DNA of 64,000 nucleotides from an uncultured Roseibium sp. (GTDB lineage: Bacteria > Pseudomonadota > Alphaproteobacteria > Rhizobiales > Stappiaceae), in the NCBI RefSeq assembly GCF_947494555.1, contig NZ_CANLVF010000005.1:516055-580054 (forward strand), read 5' to 3'. The translations under genes and the position numbers were made by a program. The notes beneath the pieces are model-generated. The model made no database searches. It was not told where the DNA came from and worked only from the letters and a program-made list of their open reading frames with translations. Positions within the stretch are counted from its first letter, which is position 1; each line of letters begins with the position of its first letter. Positions 17,460 to 26,818 of the stretch are shown piece by piece.

Positions 17460-18344
17460 GTGGTCTTTCCACTCAGACATCTGGGAACTGCCTTTTTTGC
17501 AATCGCGCTAGGTCTTGTGAACGCGTCAACCGTTTCCATTGCACAAGATCCTCCGCCTCCGCCGCCGCGTCCAGGCGACGCTTCGCCGCCCCCCAGACCT
17601 GGAGACGGAAACCCGCCGCCACCGCGTCCCGGCTCGGGACCACCTCCACCGCGCCCTGCGGACAGCGCCAGGCCGCCAGAACCGGAAGGCGGAGCCCCGC
17701 CACCGCGACCTGGAGGCAGGGATGTCAACGAAACCACTCTGGATACAACCGGCACGCACAAAATCCGTGCGGAAGTCTGGGTCGACAATTGGTTCAAGCT
17801 CTACATCAACGGAAACGAGCTGATCGAAGACAGTGTGCCGATCACGACGGAGCGCTCCTTCAATGCAGAGAGGTTCGAATTCGAGGCGGATCTGCCAATG
17901 ACAATCGCGTTCGAGTTTCGCGATTTCATGGAAAACACAACCGGTCTGGAGTATATCGGCTCCCGGCGTCAACAGATGGGTGACGGCGGCACAATCGCTC
18001 AGTTCCGGGATCTTGCAAGCGGCGACCTCCTGGCGGCAAGCGGCCCCGACTGGCGCTGTCAGGTCGTGCAGTCCGCACCCGCCGACCGGTCCTGCGAACG
18101 CGAAGAAAGTCCCGACGTGTCCCTTCCCAATTGCGCTGAAACGCTCACGTCGGTGCCGAGCGACTGGATGCAACCCGGGTTCGACGACAGCTCGTGGCCA
18201 GCAGCCGTGGTCCATCGTGAATCAGAAGTCAGGCCAAAGGACGGTTACGACCGGATCGACTGGGCTCCGTCGGCAAAACTCATCTGGGGTGCTGATCTGG
18301 AAAAGGACAATGTTCTTTATTGCCGCACAACCGTTGGAAACTGA
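17460..18344 (+). CDS. Exported protein with proline-rich region and unknown C-terminal domain
   Basis: The start is a GTG with GGAG 6 bases upstream. The 294-residue product has a signal peptide of about 28 residues ending VSIAQD. A low-complexity segment (about residues 29-86) follows, built from repeated PPPRPGD-like units. The rest is a globular region of about 205 residues with AEVWVDNWFKLYINGNE, several tryptophans, and cysteines (DWRCQV, DRSCER, PNCAET, LYCRT) able to form disulfides. The tryptophan- and asparagine-rich start of the globular part resembles a beta-sandwich carbohydrate-binding fold, but I do not recognise a named family. It probably sits in the periplasm or outside the cell, with the proline stretch as a flexible stalk. 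Confidence 0.75.
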   Translation: MVFPLRHLGTAFFAIALGLVNASTVSIAQDPPPPPPRPGDASPPPRPGDGNPPPPRPGSGPPPPRPADSARPPEPEGGAPPPRPGGRDVNETTLDTTGTHKIRAEVWVDNWFKLYINGNELIEDSVPITTERSFNAERFEFEADLPMTIAFEFRDFMENTTGLEYIGSRRQQMGDGGTIAQFRDLASGDLLAASGPDWRCQVVQSAPADRSCEREESPDVSLPNCAETLTSVPSDWMQPGFDDSSWPAAVVHRESEVRPKDGYDRIDWAPSAKLIWGADLEKDNVLYCRTTVGN

Positions 18345-18517
18345 ATTGGAAGGCGTATCACCGACCGGACGGGAACGTTGAGCCATGCTGACGGCCGCTA
18401 GGCGCGGTGAGCGTCCGATTGCAGGAATCGGGGGGGCCGTGTTAGACCCCGCGTGAAAGCGTTGGCCCGTTCCGTACCGGGCCAGCTAAAACGACCGTAT
18501 CAAGAGACCTGCGATTT

Positions 18518-19801
18518 ATGAATATCCTGCTTATCGGCTCCGGCGGGCGTGAACACGCTCTCGCTTGGGCTCTGGCAAAATCTCCCAGACTCACAAAACT
18601 CCTTGTGGCGCCCGGAAATGCGGGTATCGCCGAAGTTGCCGAACTCGTTGCGCTGGATGTCGAAAATCATGACGCCGTGATCGCGTTTTGCCAGACCGAG
18701 CAGATCGACCTTGTCGTGGTCGGTCCTGAAGCGCCCTTGGTCGCCGGTTTGGTCGATGATCTGGAAAGAGCGGGTATCAAGGCCTTCGGCCCCAGCAAGG
18801 CAGCCGCGCAACTGGAAGGCTCCAAGGCCTTTACCAAGGGTGTTTGTGACGAGGCTGGTATTCCGACGGCCGGATACGGGCGATTTGTCAATCTGGACGA
18901 CGCACTCGCCTACATCAAAGCCAAAGGGGCTCCCATTGTGGTCAAGGCAGATGGCCTTGCTGCCGGAAAAGGCGTGGTCGTCGCCATGTCAGAGCAGGAG
19001 GCAGAGGACGCGGTTGCGGCCTGTTTCGACGGTTCATTCGGTGACGCGGGTGCGGAAGTGGTCATAGAGGAGTTCCTCGAAGGCGAAGAGGCAAGTTTCT
19101 TTGTGCTTTCGGACGGCATCAACGCTCTGCCGCTTGCGACGGCGCAGGACCACAAACGGGTTCTTGACGGCGACACCGGTCCCAACACCGGGGGTATGGG
19201 CGCCTATTCGCCTGCACCTGTAATGACACAAGACCTGATTTCGCAGGTGATGGACGAGATCATCCACCCGACTATCAGGACGCTGGCGGACCGTGGAACA
19301 CCATTCAAAGGCGTTCTTTATGCCGGCCTCATGATCACGTCCGCAGGCCCGAAGCTGATTGAGTACAACACCCGCTTCGGCGATCCGGAGTGCCAGGTAC
19401 TGGTGATGCGCCTGACGAGCGATCTGTTGGATCTCCTTGTGGCAAGCGTTGATGGAACCTTGTCTGACCAGCAGGCTGAGTGGCATGCGGACAGCGCCCT
19501 GACAGTAGTCATGGCCTCTAATGGGTATCCGGCTTCCTACAAAAAAGGCACGGAAATCCGCGGTTTGGAATATGCCGGTTCTGACACGGTCGAAGTCTTT
19601 CATGCGGGCACAAAGCGCGAAGAAGACCGGCTGCTGGCCGTTGGCGGCCGGGTTCTGAACGTCACCGCTTTGGGAAGCACCGTAGGCGCGGCCAAGACGC
19701 GTGCCTATGCAGCAATCGAGAAGATCGATTGGCCGGAGGGTTTTTGCCGCAGCGACATTGGCTGGCGCGCTATTGAGCGGGAAACAAAACTCAAATCCTG
19801 A
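18518..19801 (+). CDS. purD: Phosphoribosylamine-glycine ligase
   Basis: This 427-residue ATP-grasp enzyme makes glycinamide ribonucleotide in purine synthesis. The N-terminus MNILLIGSGGREHALAWAL is diagnostic. It is followed by VVGPEAPLVAGL, the ATP-binding PIVVKADGLAAGKGVVVA, DGDTGPNTGGMGAYSP, and EYNTRFGDPECQ. The ATG at 18518 is the only sensible start. The 173 bases upstream contain a GGCCCG/CGGGCC stem (18464-18483) with no T tract. I cannot identify a purine operator there. Confidence 0.97.
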   Translation: MNILLIGSGGREHALAWALAKSPRLTKLLVAPGNAGIAEVAELVALDVENHDAVIAFCQTEQIDLVVVGPEAPLVAGLVDDLERAGIKAFGPSKAAAQLEGSKAFTKGVCDEAGIPTAGYGRFVNLDDALAYIKAKGAPIVVKADGLAAGKGVVVAMSEQEAEDAVAACFDGSFGDAGAEVVIEEFLEGEEASFFVLSDGINALPLATAQDHKRVLDGDTGPNTGGMGAYSPAPVMTQDLISQVMDEIIHPTIRTLADRGTPFKGVLYAGLMITSAGPKLIEYNTRFGDPECQVLVMRLTSDLLDLLVASVDGTLSDQQAEWHADSALTVVMASNGYPASYKKGTEIRGLEYAGSDTVEVFHAGTKREEDRLLAVGGRVLNVTALGSTVGAAKTRAYAAIEKIDWPEGFCRSDIGWRAIERETKLKS

Positions 19802-19915
19802 GGTTTCAAGCCGACGGGCGGGTCGGCAGGAACATTCCAGGCGGGTGGCAATCGCGCTTTGCCCTCCGCGTGTCGCGAAGTTAGGGTGCTTTCGGAGTTT
19901 GCGCGGGAGAATGAT

Positions 19916-20821
19916 TTGAAATCAGATTTACCGGATCTCTTCCCCGGCTTTGAAACAAAGGTCGTACAGGCGAACCAGACCGGATTGTTCTGCCGGGTCG
20001 GCGGGTCCGGCCCGCCGTTGCTCCTGCTGCACGGTTATCCGCAATCCCACGTGATCTGGCACGAGATGGCGCCTGAGCTTGCCGAGCATTTCACACTCGT
20101 GATGCCCGATCTGCCGGGATACGGGTCATCATCCGTTCCAGCCGTATCTGCTACTCACGAAGCTTATTCGAAACGCGTCATGGCATCCGCCATGCGTGAA
20201 CTGATGCGCACGCTTGGCCATGACCACTTTTTCGTGGCCGGTCACGATCGCGGCGGACGGGTTGCCTACAGGCTCGCACTTGACCATCCGGAAACCGTCC
20301 CGAGACTGGCCGTACTCGATATCCTGCCCACATCCGACTACTGGGACCGCCTTGACCGTGCTTTCGGGCTCAAGGTTTATCACTGGATGTTTCTCGCACA
20401 GCCCTTTCCATTTCCGGAGAAGATGATTGCGGCTGCGCCAATCCGCTATCTCGAGCACACGTTGGCAAGCTGGACCGCCGGCAAGAATCTCGACTGCTTC
20501 ACACCGGGAGCCCTCAAGCACACAAGGCGCTGGTTTTGCGAACCGGACCGGATCTCGGCCTGCTGCGAAGACTACAGAGCCGGGGCGACAATCGACTATG
20601 AGCACGACCGTGCGGATCAAGAAAGCGGCAAGACGATACAGGGCAGCTTGCTCGCACTATGGGGTGACAAAGGCATCGCGATGAGCGTGGATGACCCCTT
20701 GGCCGTCTGGCGCACCTGGTGCCCGCATGTTCAAGGACGCTCCCTTCCCTGCGGCCATTTTCTTCCCGAAGAAGCCTCCAAGGAAACGGCGGCGGCGCTT
20801 CGTGCTTTTTTCAGTGATTGA
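19916..20821 (+). CDS. Alpha/beta hydrolase of the haloacetate (fluoroacetate) dehalogenase / epoxide hydrolase type
   Basis: A TTG start with GGGAGA 5 bases upstream gives 301 residues, close to the known fluoroacetate dehalogenase length. Family features are FPGFET, the oxyanion loop LLLLHGYPQSH, and the nucleophile elbow GHDRGGRVAYRLALDHPE. In that elbow an aspartate replaces the usual serine, as in haloalkane/haloacetate dehalogenases and epoxide hydrolases. WMFLAQPFPFPE and DYRAGATIDYEHDRAD match the halide/substrate pocket region. The catalytic histidine lies in PCGHFLPEE. The aspartate nucleophile supports hydrolysis of a C-halogen or epoxide bond. The actual substrate is unproven. The gene stands alone 114 bases after purD. 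Confidence 0.82.
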   Translation: MKSDLPDLFPGFETKVVQANQTGLFCRVGGSGPPLLLLHGYPQSHVIWHEMAPELAEHFTLVMPDLPGYGSSSVPAVSATHEAYSKRVMASAMRELMRTLGHDHFFVAGHDRGGRVAYRLALDHPETVPRLAVLDILPTSDYWDRLDRAFGLKVYHWMFLAQPFPFPEKMIAAAPIRYLEHTLASWTAGKNLDCFTPGALKHTRRWFCEPDRISACCEDYRAGATIDYEHDRADQESGKTIQGSLLALWGDKGIAMSVDDPLAVWRTWCPHVQGRSLPCGHFLPEEASKETAAALRAFFSD

Positions 20822-21057
20822 TCTGTTTTTATTTAAATAAAATTCGAATTACTTGTTCCGAAATCGAAATAACGCGTGTTATTTTCCCTCTAAAATTGCA
20901 TTTCTTCTCTCGAAAGGCGAATTTTCGCTTAATGCCTCTTAAGAATTTCATTCAATGCAATTTAACTATTTTATTTTATTAATAAAAATGGCAGTGACAG
21001 CTTGCATCAGCATGCGGAGACAAGACATCCGGCAGCCGAGCGTGGGCATCCTGACCA

Positions 21058-24000
21058 GTGAGTTCGCAGCTTCGGCTGCCGGGGGTGTTTGTGCTGGAAT
21101 TTGGCGATCGAGAGGCGGCGAAAGGCGGCGAGCTGCAGGGGCATCACCCGCGCAGGAACGAACGCGTCACCTTTCTTGACCGTATCGTTGAACGCCTTTG
21201 TCCGGATGACCAGAATTTCGAACAACCGCTCCGGATAATCTTCCTGTCGTTCCTGGCGGTGACCGTTTTTGTTCTCACGGTGCAGATCATCGTTTCGGAA
21301 TACCGCAATCTGCGGGGACCGCAGGACGCAATTGTCGCGACGGCGGAACGCATTTTGATGCAGCAAAAGGCGCTCGGATCGCACGCAATTGATGAAATTG
21401 TCAGTGCAATCGAAGAAGACGCCGAGCTCCAAATGGCAATCCAGGCCAAGGACACGGGCACAATCCAGCAGTTTGCCGCCGACGTCACAACCGGAACCTT
21501 TGACGACCTCAATATCCTGGCTTTGGACATATTCGCCGCCGACGGAACAAAGCTTTCCGAAGCACCCGGCTCGGCGCCTCAGTCTGTATCTCGGCCGGCC
21601 ATCAATGCTGACAAAAATTCAGTTTTGGACGGCCAAAGCGGCGGCATCGAGCTTGGTCCCGGCAATCGCTTTGCGGTTACTGTGGTCAAGCCTTGGCTTT
21701 CCAATGATCAATTGCAAGGCTATTTGAAAATTGCGATCGATATTGAGAATTCCCTGGCGCTTGCAAGCACGGCACTGGACGCGAAAATCGTCAAGATTTG
21801 CGAATTGACCGGCCCTGGAAAGGGAAGGACCAGCTCCACAACATTCAAGGTCCTTGGAAACCTTTCACCCGCGGGCATGAACCTTGATGCGTTTACAGCC
21901 GGCGCACAGGATCTGGCGCGCATCCATCCGTTTTATCTGCAGGACAGCAGGATCTTCATGGTCCGCGACCTGCCAATTGCCGTGGCGCAAAGCGATCACG
22001 AATTCAAACTGCTGCTGGTCAAGGACATCACGGGAAATGTCTGGGCGTTCTTCAACGGTGTCATCATTTCCGTTCTGGTCGGTGTCGGCCTGTCCTTGAT
22101 CGCGTGGGCGGTCATTCACCGGTTGTTGTCGCGGCTGCAGAACTCCGTCCAGGTGACACGGGAGCGATTGGAAGCAGAAGTTCGCGACTATACGGACAAG
22201 CTTGAAAACAATGCCTCAAAGCTTCTGGAGGCTCAACGTATCGCGACCGTAGGAAGCTGGGAACGCGACGTTGCCACGAACGAGGTCAGTGCGACGGAAG
22301 AGTATTTCCGGATCATGAATATTCCGTCGGGATTGCCGTCGAACGAAATCATTGAACGGGTCTATTCCCAAATTCCCGAACACGAAGCGCAAGCCGCGAA
22401 ACTGATGGTTCAAAACGCGATTGACACGTGCGGCGAATTCGACTTCGAACACTCACTGGTGACCGGTGCCGAACCGCCCCGCGCGCTCCACATTCGCGGT
22501 TACGTGCTACCTGGTCCAGACGGAAACGGTGCCCGGGTCGTTGGCACGGTTCATGACATTACCGAGCGCACCCAGGCAGAACAGAAGAACAACCTTCTGG
22601 CCGATATTCTGGAATCGTCTTTGAACGAGATTTATATCGTCGAGGCGGAAACCTTCCGCATTGAGCATGCCAACAAATGTGCTCTCAACAATCTCGGCTA
22701 CCAGATCGGCGAACTCAAGTCCCTGCGCCTGTGGGACGTGAATCCGCTCTATAACAAGGAAGCGATCCAGCATCAGGTGAGACCCCTCCTGAGCGGAGAG
22801 CTTGAAGGCATTGCCGCAGAGAGCCTTCACAAGCGCCGAGACGGGTCCGAATATCCCGTCGATCTTCGCGTGCAATTGTTCAAGGACAAGGACCATACGC
22901 TCTTCGTCATCATTGCAAATGATGTGACGGAGCGCGTGATGCGAGAAACCGAAACCCGGGAGGCAAGGGTACGTGCGGAGCGCCTCGCCTATTTCGACCA
23001 GCTGACGAAACTGTCCAACCGCGCCGGATGCCAGCGCGATGCGAAACATCGCTTTGCACAAGACGACAAGCCGGCGTTTATCGTTCATGTCGATATGGAT
23101 AACTTCAAACGGGTGAACGACACGCTCGGTCACCTCGCGGGAGACTATTGCCTGGAAGAAACGGGACGCAGATTGCGGGAAGTCTCTCGAGGTCTTGCAA
23201 CAGCCTACCGTTGGGGCGGTGACGAATTCGTCGTCATTGCGGAATCCAGTACATCCGACCCCAATGAGCTGTGCGAGCGTGCGCGGCGCCTCATGCGCCT
23301 GCCGATGGATTTCAACGGCCATCGTTTCTGGCCAACGGTCAGCATGGGAATAGCGCTTTGCCCTGAAGACTCGACCAATTTCGAAGACCTGCTTTTCAAC
23401 GCCGACCTTGCGCTCTACCAGTCAAAGGATAACGGCAAAGACCGCTTCACATTCTTCAGGCAAAGCATGAAGACGGAGAGCGAAACAGAGGCAAGGATCG
23501 AGCGGGAACTCCAAAAGGCCGTCAAGGAAAACCAGTTTTTCACGGTTTTCCAACCACAGGTTAACTTGCGGTCTCAAAGCATAACCGGCATCGAGGCTCT
23601 AATACGCTGGGATCACCCCGATCGGGGCGTCTTGTCACCTGGAGAATTTCTGCCGATCGTCGAACGGACAAGCCTTGCTCCGCTCATAGGTGAAATCATC
23701 ATCGACCGGGCGCTCGCGGCCGCTCGATACTGGCTCGACTCCGGTCTGGATTTCGGGCGCATCTCCGTCAACGTATCGCCTGCCCATCTGGCGTCCGGCA
23801 TGCTCGTGGATCATTTCAAGGCGGGAATGAAGAGGTACCAGATCGAGCCTGACCGGATCACCGCCGAAGTTCTTGAATCCGTTTTCCTGAGCGACAATCC
23901 CTCAGGTCACATTGCTGCGCTTCGGGAATTGTTCGAACTCGGCGTTCATATCGAACTTGACGACTTCGGTACAGGTTACGCTTCGCTTACACATGTCGCC

Positions 24001-24279
24001 GATCTGCCGATCAACGGCCTCAAGATCGATAAATCGTTCACCAACCAGATGATCGACGATCCGCGAAAGGAAGCTGTCGTCAACCAGCTGATCCACCTGG
24101 CACGATCACTGAATATTGCAGTCGTCTGCGAAGGGGTGGAAACGGAGGCGCAATACGATCGGCTGCGGATGATGGGCGATTTTTCCATCCAGGGATACCT
24201 GATCGCAGAACCGATGCCGCTGGACCAAATGACCGAATGGATGACCGAAGCATCCGACGACCTTTATTTTGTTATCTGA
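21058..24279 (+). CDS. Membrane GGDEF-EAL protein with PAS domains (cyclic di-GMP turnover)
   Basis: Up to 1073 residues from a GTG at 21058. The true start is uncertain, since GTG codons 9 and 11 codons downstream are also possible. Two transmembrane helices (about residues 60-80 and 322-348) flank a periplasmic sensor region of about 240 residues. A coiled-coil linker and two PAS-like domains follow. The GGDEF motif (residues 720-724, RWGGDEF) is intact but the residues before it (RGLA) do not form an RxxD inhibitory site. The EAL domain is complete: EALIRW at 846-851, ELDDFGTGYASL and VVCEGVETEAQ. Both synthesis and hydrolysis of cyclic di-GMP are therefore possible. An AT-rich leader of about 200 bases precedes it. 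Confidence 0.93.
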   Translation: MSSQLRLPGVFVLEFGDREAAKGGELQGHHPRRNERVTFLDRIVERLCPDDQNFEQPLRIIFLSFLAVTVFVLTVQIIVSEYRNLRGPQDAIVATAERILMQQKALGSHAIDEIVSAIEEDAELQMAIQAKDTGTIQQFAADVTTGTFDDLNILALDIFAADGTKLSEAPGSAPQSVSRPAINADKNSVLDGQSGGIELGPGNRFAVTVVKPWLSNDQLQGYLKIAIDIENSLALASTALDAKIVKICELTGPGKGRTSSTTFKVLGNLSPAGMNLDAFTAGAQDLARIHPFYLQDSRIFMVRDLPIAVAQSDHEFKLLLVKDITGNVWAFFNGVIISVLVGVGLSLIAWAVIHRLLSRLQNSVQVTRERLEAEVRDYTDKLENNASKLLEAQRIATVGSWERDVATNEVSATEEYFRIMNIPSGLPSNEIIERVYSQIPEHEAQAAKLMVQNAIDTCGEFDFEHSLVTGAEPPRALHIRGYVLPGPDGNGARVVGTVHDITERTQAEQKNNLLADILESSLNEIYIVEAETFRIEHANKCALNNLGYQIGELKSLRLWDVNPLYNKEAIQHQVRPLLSGELEGIAAESLHKRRDGSEYPVDLRVQLFKDKDHTLFVIIANDVTERVMRETETREARVRAERLAYFDQLTKLSNRAGCQRDAKHRFAQDDKPAFIVHVDMDNFKRVNDTLGHLAGDYCLEETGRRLREVSRGLATAYRWGGDEFVVIAESSTSDPNELCERARRLMRLPMDFNGHRFWPTVSMGIALCPEDSTNFEDLLFNADLALYQSKDNGKDRFTFFRQSMKTESETEARIERELQKAVKENQFFTVFQPQVNLRSQSITGIEALIRWDHPDRGVLSPGEFLPIVERTSLAPLIGEIIIDRALAAARYWLDSGLDFGRISVNVSPAHLASGMLVDHFKAGMKRYQIEPDRITAEVLESVFLSDNPSGHIAALRELFELGVHIELDDFGTGYASLTHVADLPINGLKIDKSFTNQMIDDPRKEAVVNQLIHLARSLNIAVVCEGVETEAQYDRLRMMGDFSIQGYLIAEPMPLDQMTEWMTEASDDLYFVI

Positions 24280-24405
24280 CATACCAAGGCTCTTGCCTTC
24301 TCGCCATTCCGCCAGCAACACCAGTTTCAATGCGTCGACGTCTTGGCAAGTTCCGGGAAGACCCCCATGTTCGGGGAAGTCTGCCTTGAAAGGAATGCGG
24401 AACGC

Positions 24406-25275
24406 ATGGCCGCAATATCGTCGACTATCCGAACCGCCCCTCGAATCGGCCTGGCTCTTGGCGGCGGCGGTGCGCGCGGCCTTGCGCATATTCCCGTTCT
24501 AGAAGCTTTCGACGACCTGGGCGTCAAACCCACTCTGATCACCGGCACTTCGATAGGGGCCATAATCGGTGCAGCCTACGCAAGCGGCCACAACGGCGAA
24601 AAAATCAGGGAAATTGCACTGGAAACTTTTGCAGATCGCAATAGCGTGCTTGCGAAAGTCTGGCAGCTGCGGCCCAGACGTTTTTCAGAAATGTTCCGTC
24701 CCGGTCTCGTCCAGTTCGACCCGGTACGTGTTCTGGAGGTCTTCGTTTCGGAGCACCTGCCGGGGACCTTCGAAGAGTTGGATATCCCGCTGCGCCTGCT
24801 CGCAACAGACTTCTACGGCTGCGAAGAAGTCGACTTCGAAAGAGGCCGTCTCCTTCCCGCCATGGCGGCGTCGATAGCAATTCCCACCATCTTTCGACCC
24901 GTCAGACACGAAGGCCGGTTCCTGATCGATGGCGGTGTCGTCAATCCGCTGCCCTTTGACGGCTTGCGCGGCAGTTGCGACATTGTCGTCGCGGTGGACG
25001 TTGTCGGTGCACCCGTCCCGCACCCCGACAAGCCGGACATCAACATGCTGGATTCGCTGTTCGGCTCCGCACAGATCCTCATGCAGACAATCACAGCCCA
25101 GAAACTGAAATTTGAACAACCCGACATCCTGATTCGTCCGCCGCATGACAAGACGGGTGTTCTGGATTTCATGAAGGCTGAGCGCATTCTGGACAATGCA
25201 GAATCGCTTCGGGCGACGACGCGAGAGAAGTTGGCCGAATTGTTGGAGGAAGTACCGAGAGTTACTTCAATATGA
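24406..25275 (+). CDS. Patatin-like phospholipase family protein
   Basis: The catalytic features are clear: the oxyanion loop GLALGGGGARGL, the serine elbow GTSIG, and the aspartate in LIDGGVVNPLP, forming the Ser-Asp dyad of patatins (RssA/NTE subfamily). I favour the ATG at 24406 (289 residues), with AGGA about 9 bases upstream. An ATG at 24367 and a TTG at 24343 are in frame. No signal peptide or transmembrane helix is visible, so the enzyme is presumably cytoplasmic or membrane-associated, hydrolysing acyl esters of phospholipids or similar lipids. It follows the GGDEF-EAL gene by 126 bases. Cotranscription is possible. Confidence 0.88.
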   Translation: MAAISSTIRTAPRIGLALGGGGARGLAHIPVLEAFDDLGVKPTLITGTSIGAIIGAAYASGHNGEKIREIALETFADRNSVLAKVWQLRPRRFSEMFRPGLVQFDPVRVLEVFVSEHLPGTFEELDIPLRLLATDFYGCEEVDFERGRLLPAMAASIAIPTIFRPVRHEGRFLIDGGVVNPLPFDGLRGSCDIVVAVDVVGAPVPHPDKPDINMLDSLFGSAQILMQTITAQKLKFEQPDILIRPPHDKTGVLDFMKAERILDNAESLRATTREKLAELLEEVPRVTSI

Positions 25276-25385
25276 TATAAGTATATTTGACCATTGTGTC
25301 GTCTTTTATTGTAAATATCGCGCAAATTAATCCTTATTTAAGGTGATAGTAAGATAGTATTCTTAAAAATGATATAGGTGGACAC

Positions 25386-25724
25386 ATGCACAGATCGGGA
25401 TCTACAGATCTGGAAAATTGCCCGGTTCCAGAAGATCTTCTCAAGAACTTGCTTGATGCGACGCTGCACGTCGTATCGGATATCGGGTCTCAATTGCCTG
25501 ACCATCAAAGGGCCGCCCTGGCGGTCTATTGCTATCGCAGATCACACTTGCGCCAGTTAGGGCTCTCGCTGGCCGCGCTATGCAGCAGAACAGCTCTGGT
25601 GATGGAAGCCGGCCACGCCGGTGAACTTATCCATGTTCAAGCCCAAGCGCACAATGTTCACGACTTCGACACAGGCGTCCGTCCAAGAGGTGGAAAAGCT
25701 CCGGTCAGCCTTCACGTCGTTTGA
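25386..25724 (+). CDS. Small orphan protein of unknown function
   Basis: A 112-residue frame starting with ATG after AGGTGG. The product has a leucine-rich helical middle (DLLKNLLDATLHVVSDIG, then YCYRRSHLRQLGLSLAALC) and a glycine/histidine-rich tail. There is no signal peptide and no recognised domain. Support for expression comes from context: a 110-base very AT-rich leader precedes it and a convincing Rho-independent terminator (25771-25815) lies 46 bases after its stop. I cannot assign a function. Confidence 0.55.
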   Translation: MHRSGSTDLENCPVPEDLLKNLLDATLHVVSDIGSQLPDHQRAALAVYCYRRSHLRQLGLSLAALCSRTALVMEAGHAGELIHVQAQAHNVHDFDTGVRPRGGKAPVSLHVV

Positions 25725-25770
25725 CAGTTCATCCGGGGCGGGTTCCTTCCTCCCTCCTGCCCCCACCTGC

Positions 25771-25815
25771 GGCAACCGCCTCCGCGCTCCTTGACGCGCT
25801 GGCCGGTTGCCTTTT
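25771..25815 (+). terminator. Rho-independent terminator after the small orphan gene
   Basis: GGCAACCG (25771-25778) pairs perfectly with CGGTTGCC (25804-25811), followed by TTTTCTTT. An inner CGCG/CGCG pairing is possible in the 25-base loop. It ends the transcript that includes 25386-25724 and separates it from the MBL-fold gene. Confidence 0.7.
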
Positions 25816-25941
25816 CTTTGAGCTTTTCCTGACAAATTGCCTGCGAAACCATCATCTCGGGCATGCCATGTCTAAACTGCCTTGCCACAGCCGCCCGGAC
25901 CGCTACTCTTTAGAAGATCGCGACCAACTGGGACGAGGCAC

Positions 25942-26802
25942 ATGGCGGCATTCGGCGTTTCCGTTTTCGATTTGGCTCTTTGCCGAGGTCTGAAGCTGCA
26001 TCGGATTGCCTCGTTTTTCATGGGTTTGGCGCTGTTTTTGGTCGCGCAGCCCGCATTTGCGATCTGCCAGCTTATCGCCCAGGCCCCCGTCAGCGCGCCA
26101 AAGGCCGGCGAAATGCGGGTTTGGCAGGCCGCCCTCGAGGCCGGGGAAGTGCAAATCCGCTACATAGGCCACTCAACTTTCGAACTTGAAACACCGGGCG
26201 GTGTACGCATTGCCACCGACTACAATGATATTCACCGCCCGTTCCTGCCGCCGACGGTCGCGACGATGAACGGTGCGCATTCGACGCATTACTCCCTTTC
26301 ACCGGACCCAAACATCGAGCACTTGCTCTATGGCTGGAATCCTGAAGGTGGCCCGATGGATCACGACATCACGGTCGAGGATGTCCGGATCAGGAATATC
26401 CAGACGAATATTCGCAGTTGGGATGGGGAGACACGGCGCCTTGGAAATTCGATCTTCATCTTCGAGGTCGCCGACCTGTGTATCGCGCATCTCGGCCATC
26501 TGCATCATAGGTTGACAAAGGACGATTACCTGCGGCTTGGCCAGATTGATGTTGTTTTTGCCGCGATCGACAATTCGTCGACCTTGCGGCTCGACAGCCT
26601 CATGGATGTTCTGGAAGGTATTGGCCCCTCAATGATCATCCCGATGCATTTCCATTTTGCCGGAGCTCTGCCCGCATTCACCGAGCGAGCGCTTGAAGCC
26701 GGGTACCAGATCGTCAGAGCAGAAGTGCCCAAGATTGTGACCAGCCGGGCGACACTACCATCAAAACCAACCGTTTATATCATGATGCCGGGTGGCGCCT
26801 GA
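25942..26802 (+). CDS. Exported MBL-fold metallohydrolase
   Basis: The ATG at 25942 has GAGG 4 bases upstream and gives 286 residues. A hydrophobic N-terminal segment (about residues 22-41) ending in QPAFAI indicates Sec export to the periplasm. The mature part has beta-lactamase-superfamily features: IRYIGHSTFELETPGGVRIATDYN, an N-terminal histidine cluster in MNGAHSTHYS, then AHLGHLHH and IPMHFHF. These resemble UlaG-like/Lactamase_B_2 members more than classical HxHxDH lactamases. The substrate is unknown. The histidine set suggests metal binding, and export of such a domain is somewhat uncommon. It is convergent with rsmD. Confidence 0.8.
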   Translation: MAAFGVSVFDLALCRGLKLHRIASFFMGLALFLVAQPAFAICQLIAQAPVSAPKAGEMRVWQAALEAGEVQIRYIGHSTFELETPGGVRIATDYNDIHRPFLPPTVATMNGAHSTHYSLSPDPNIEHLLYGWNPEGGPMDHDITVEDVRIRNIQTNIRSWDGETRRLGNSIFIFEVADLCIAHLGHLHHRLTKDDYLRLGQIDVVFAAIDNSSTLRLDSLMDVLEGIGPSMIIPMHFHFAGALPAFTERALEAGYQIVRAEVPKIVTSRATLPSKPTVYIMMPGGA

Positions 26803-26818
26803 TCGCCAAAGCGCTCAA

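Noticed and set aside
20955..21179. 74-codon frame overlapping the start of the GGDEF-EAL gene
   Set aside because: Starts in AT-rich leader without a ribosome-binding site and continues in a different frame into the large gene. Used only as a reason for caution about the start.
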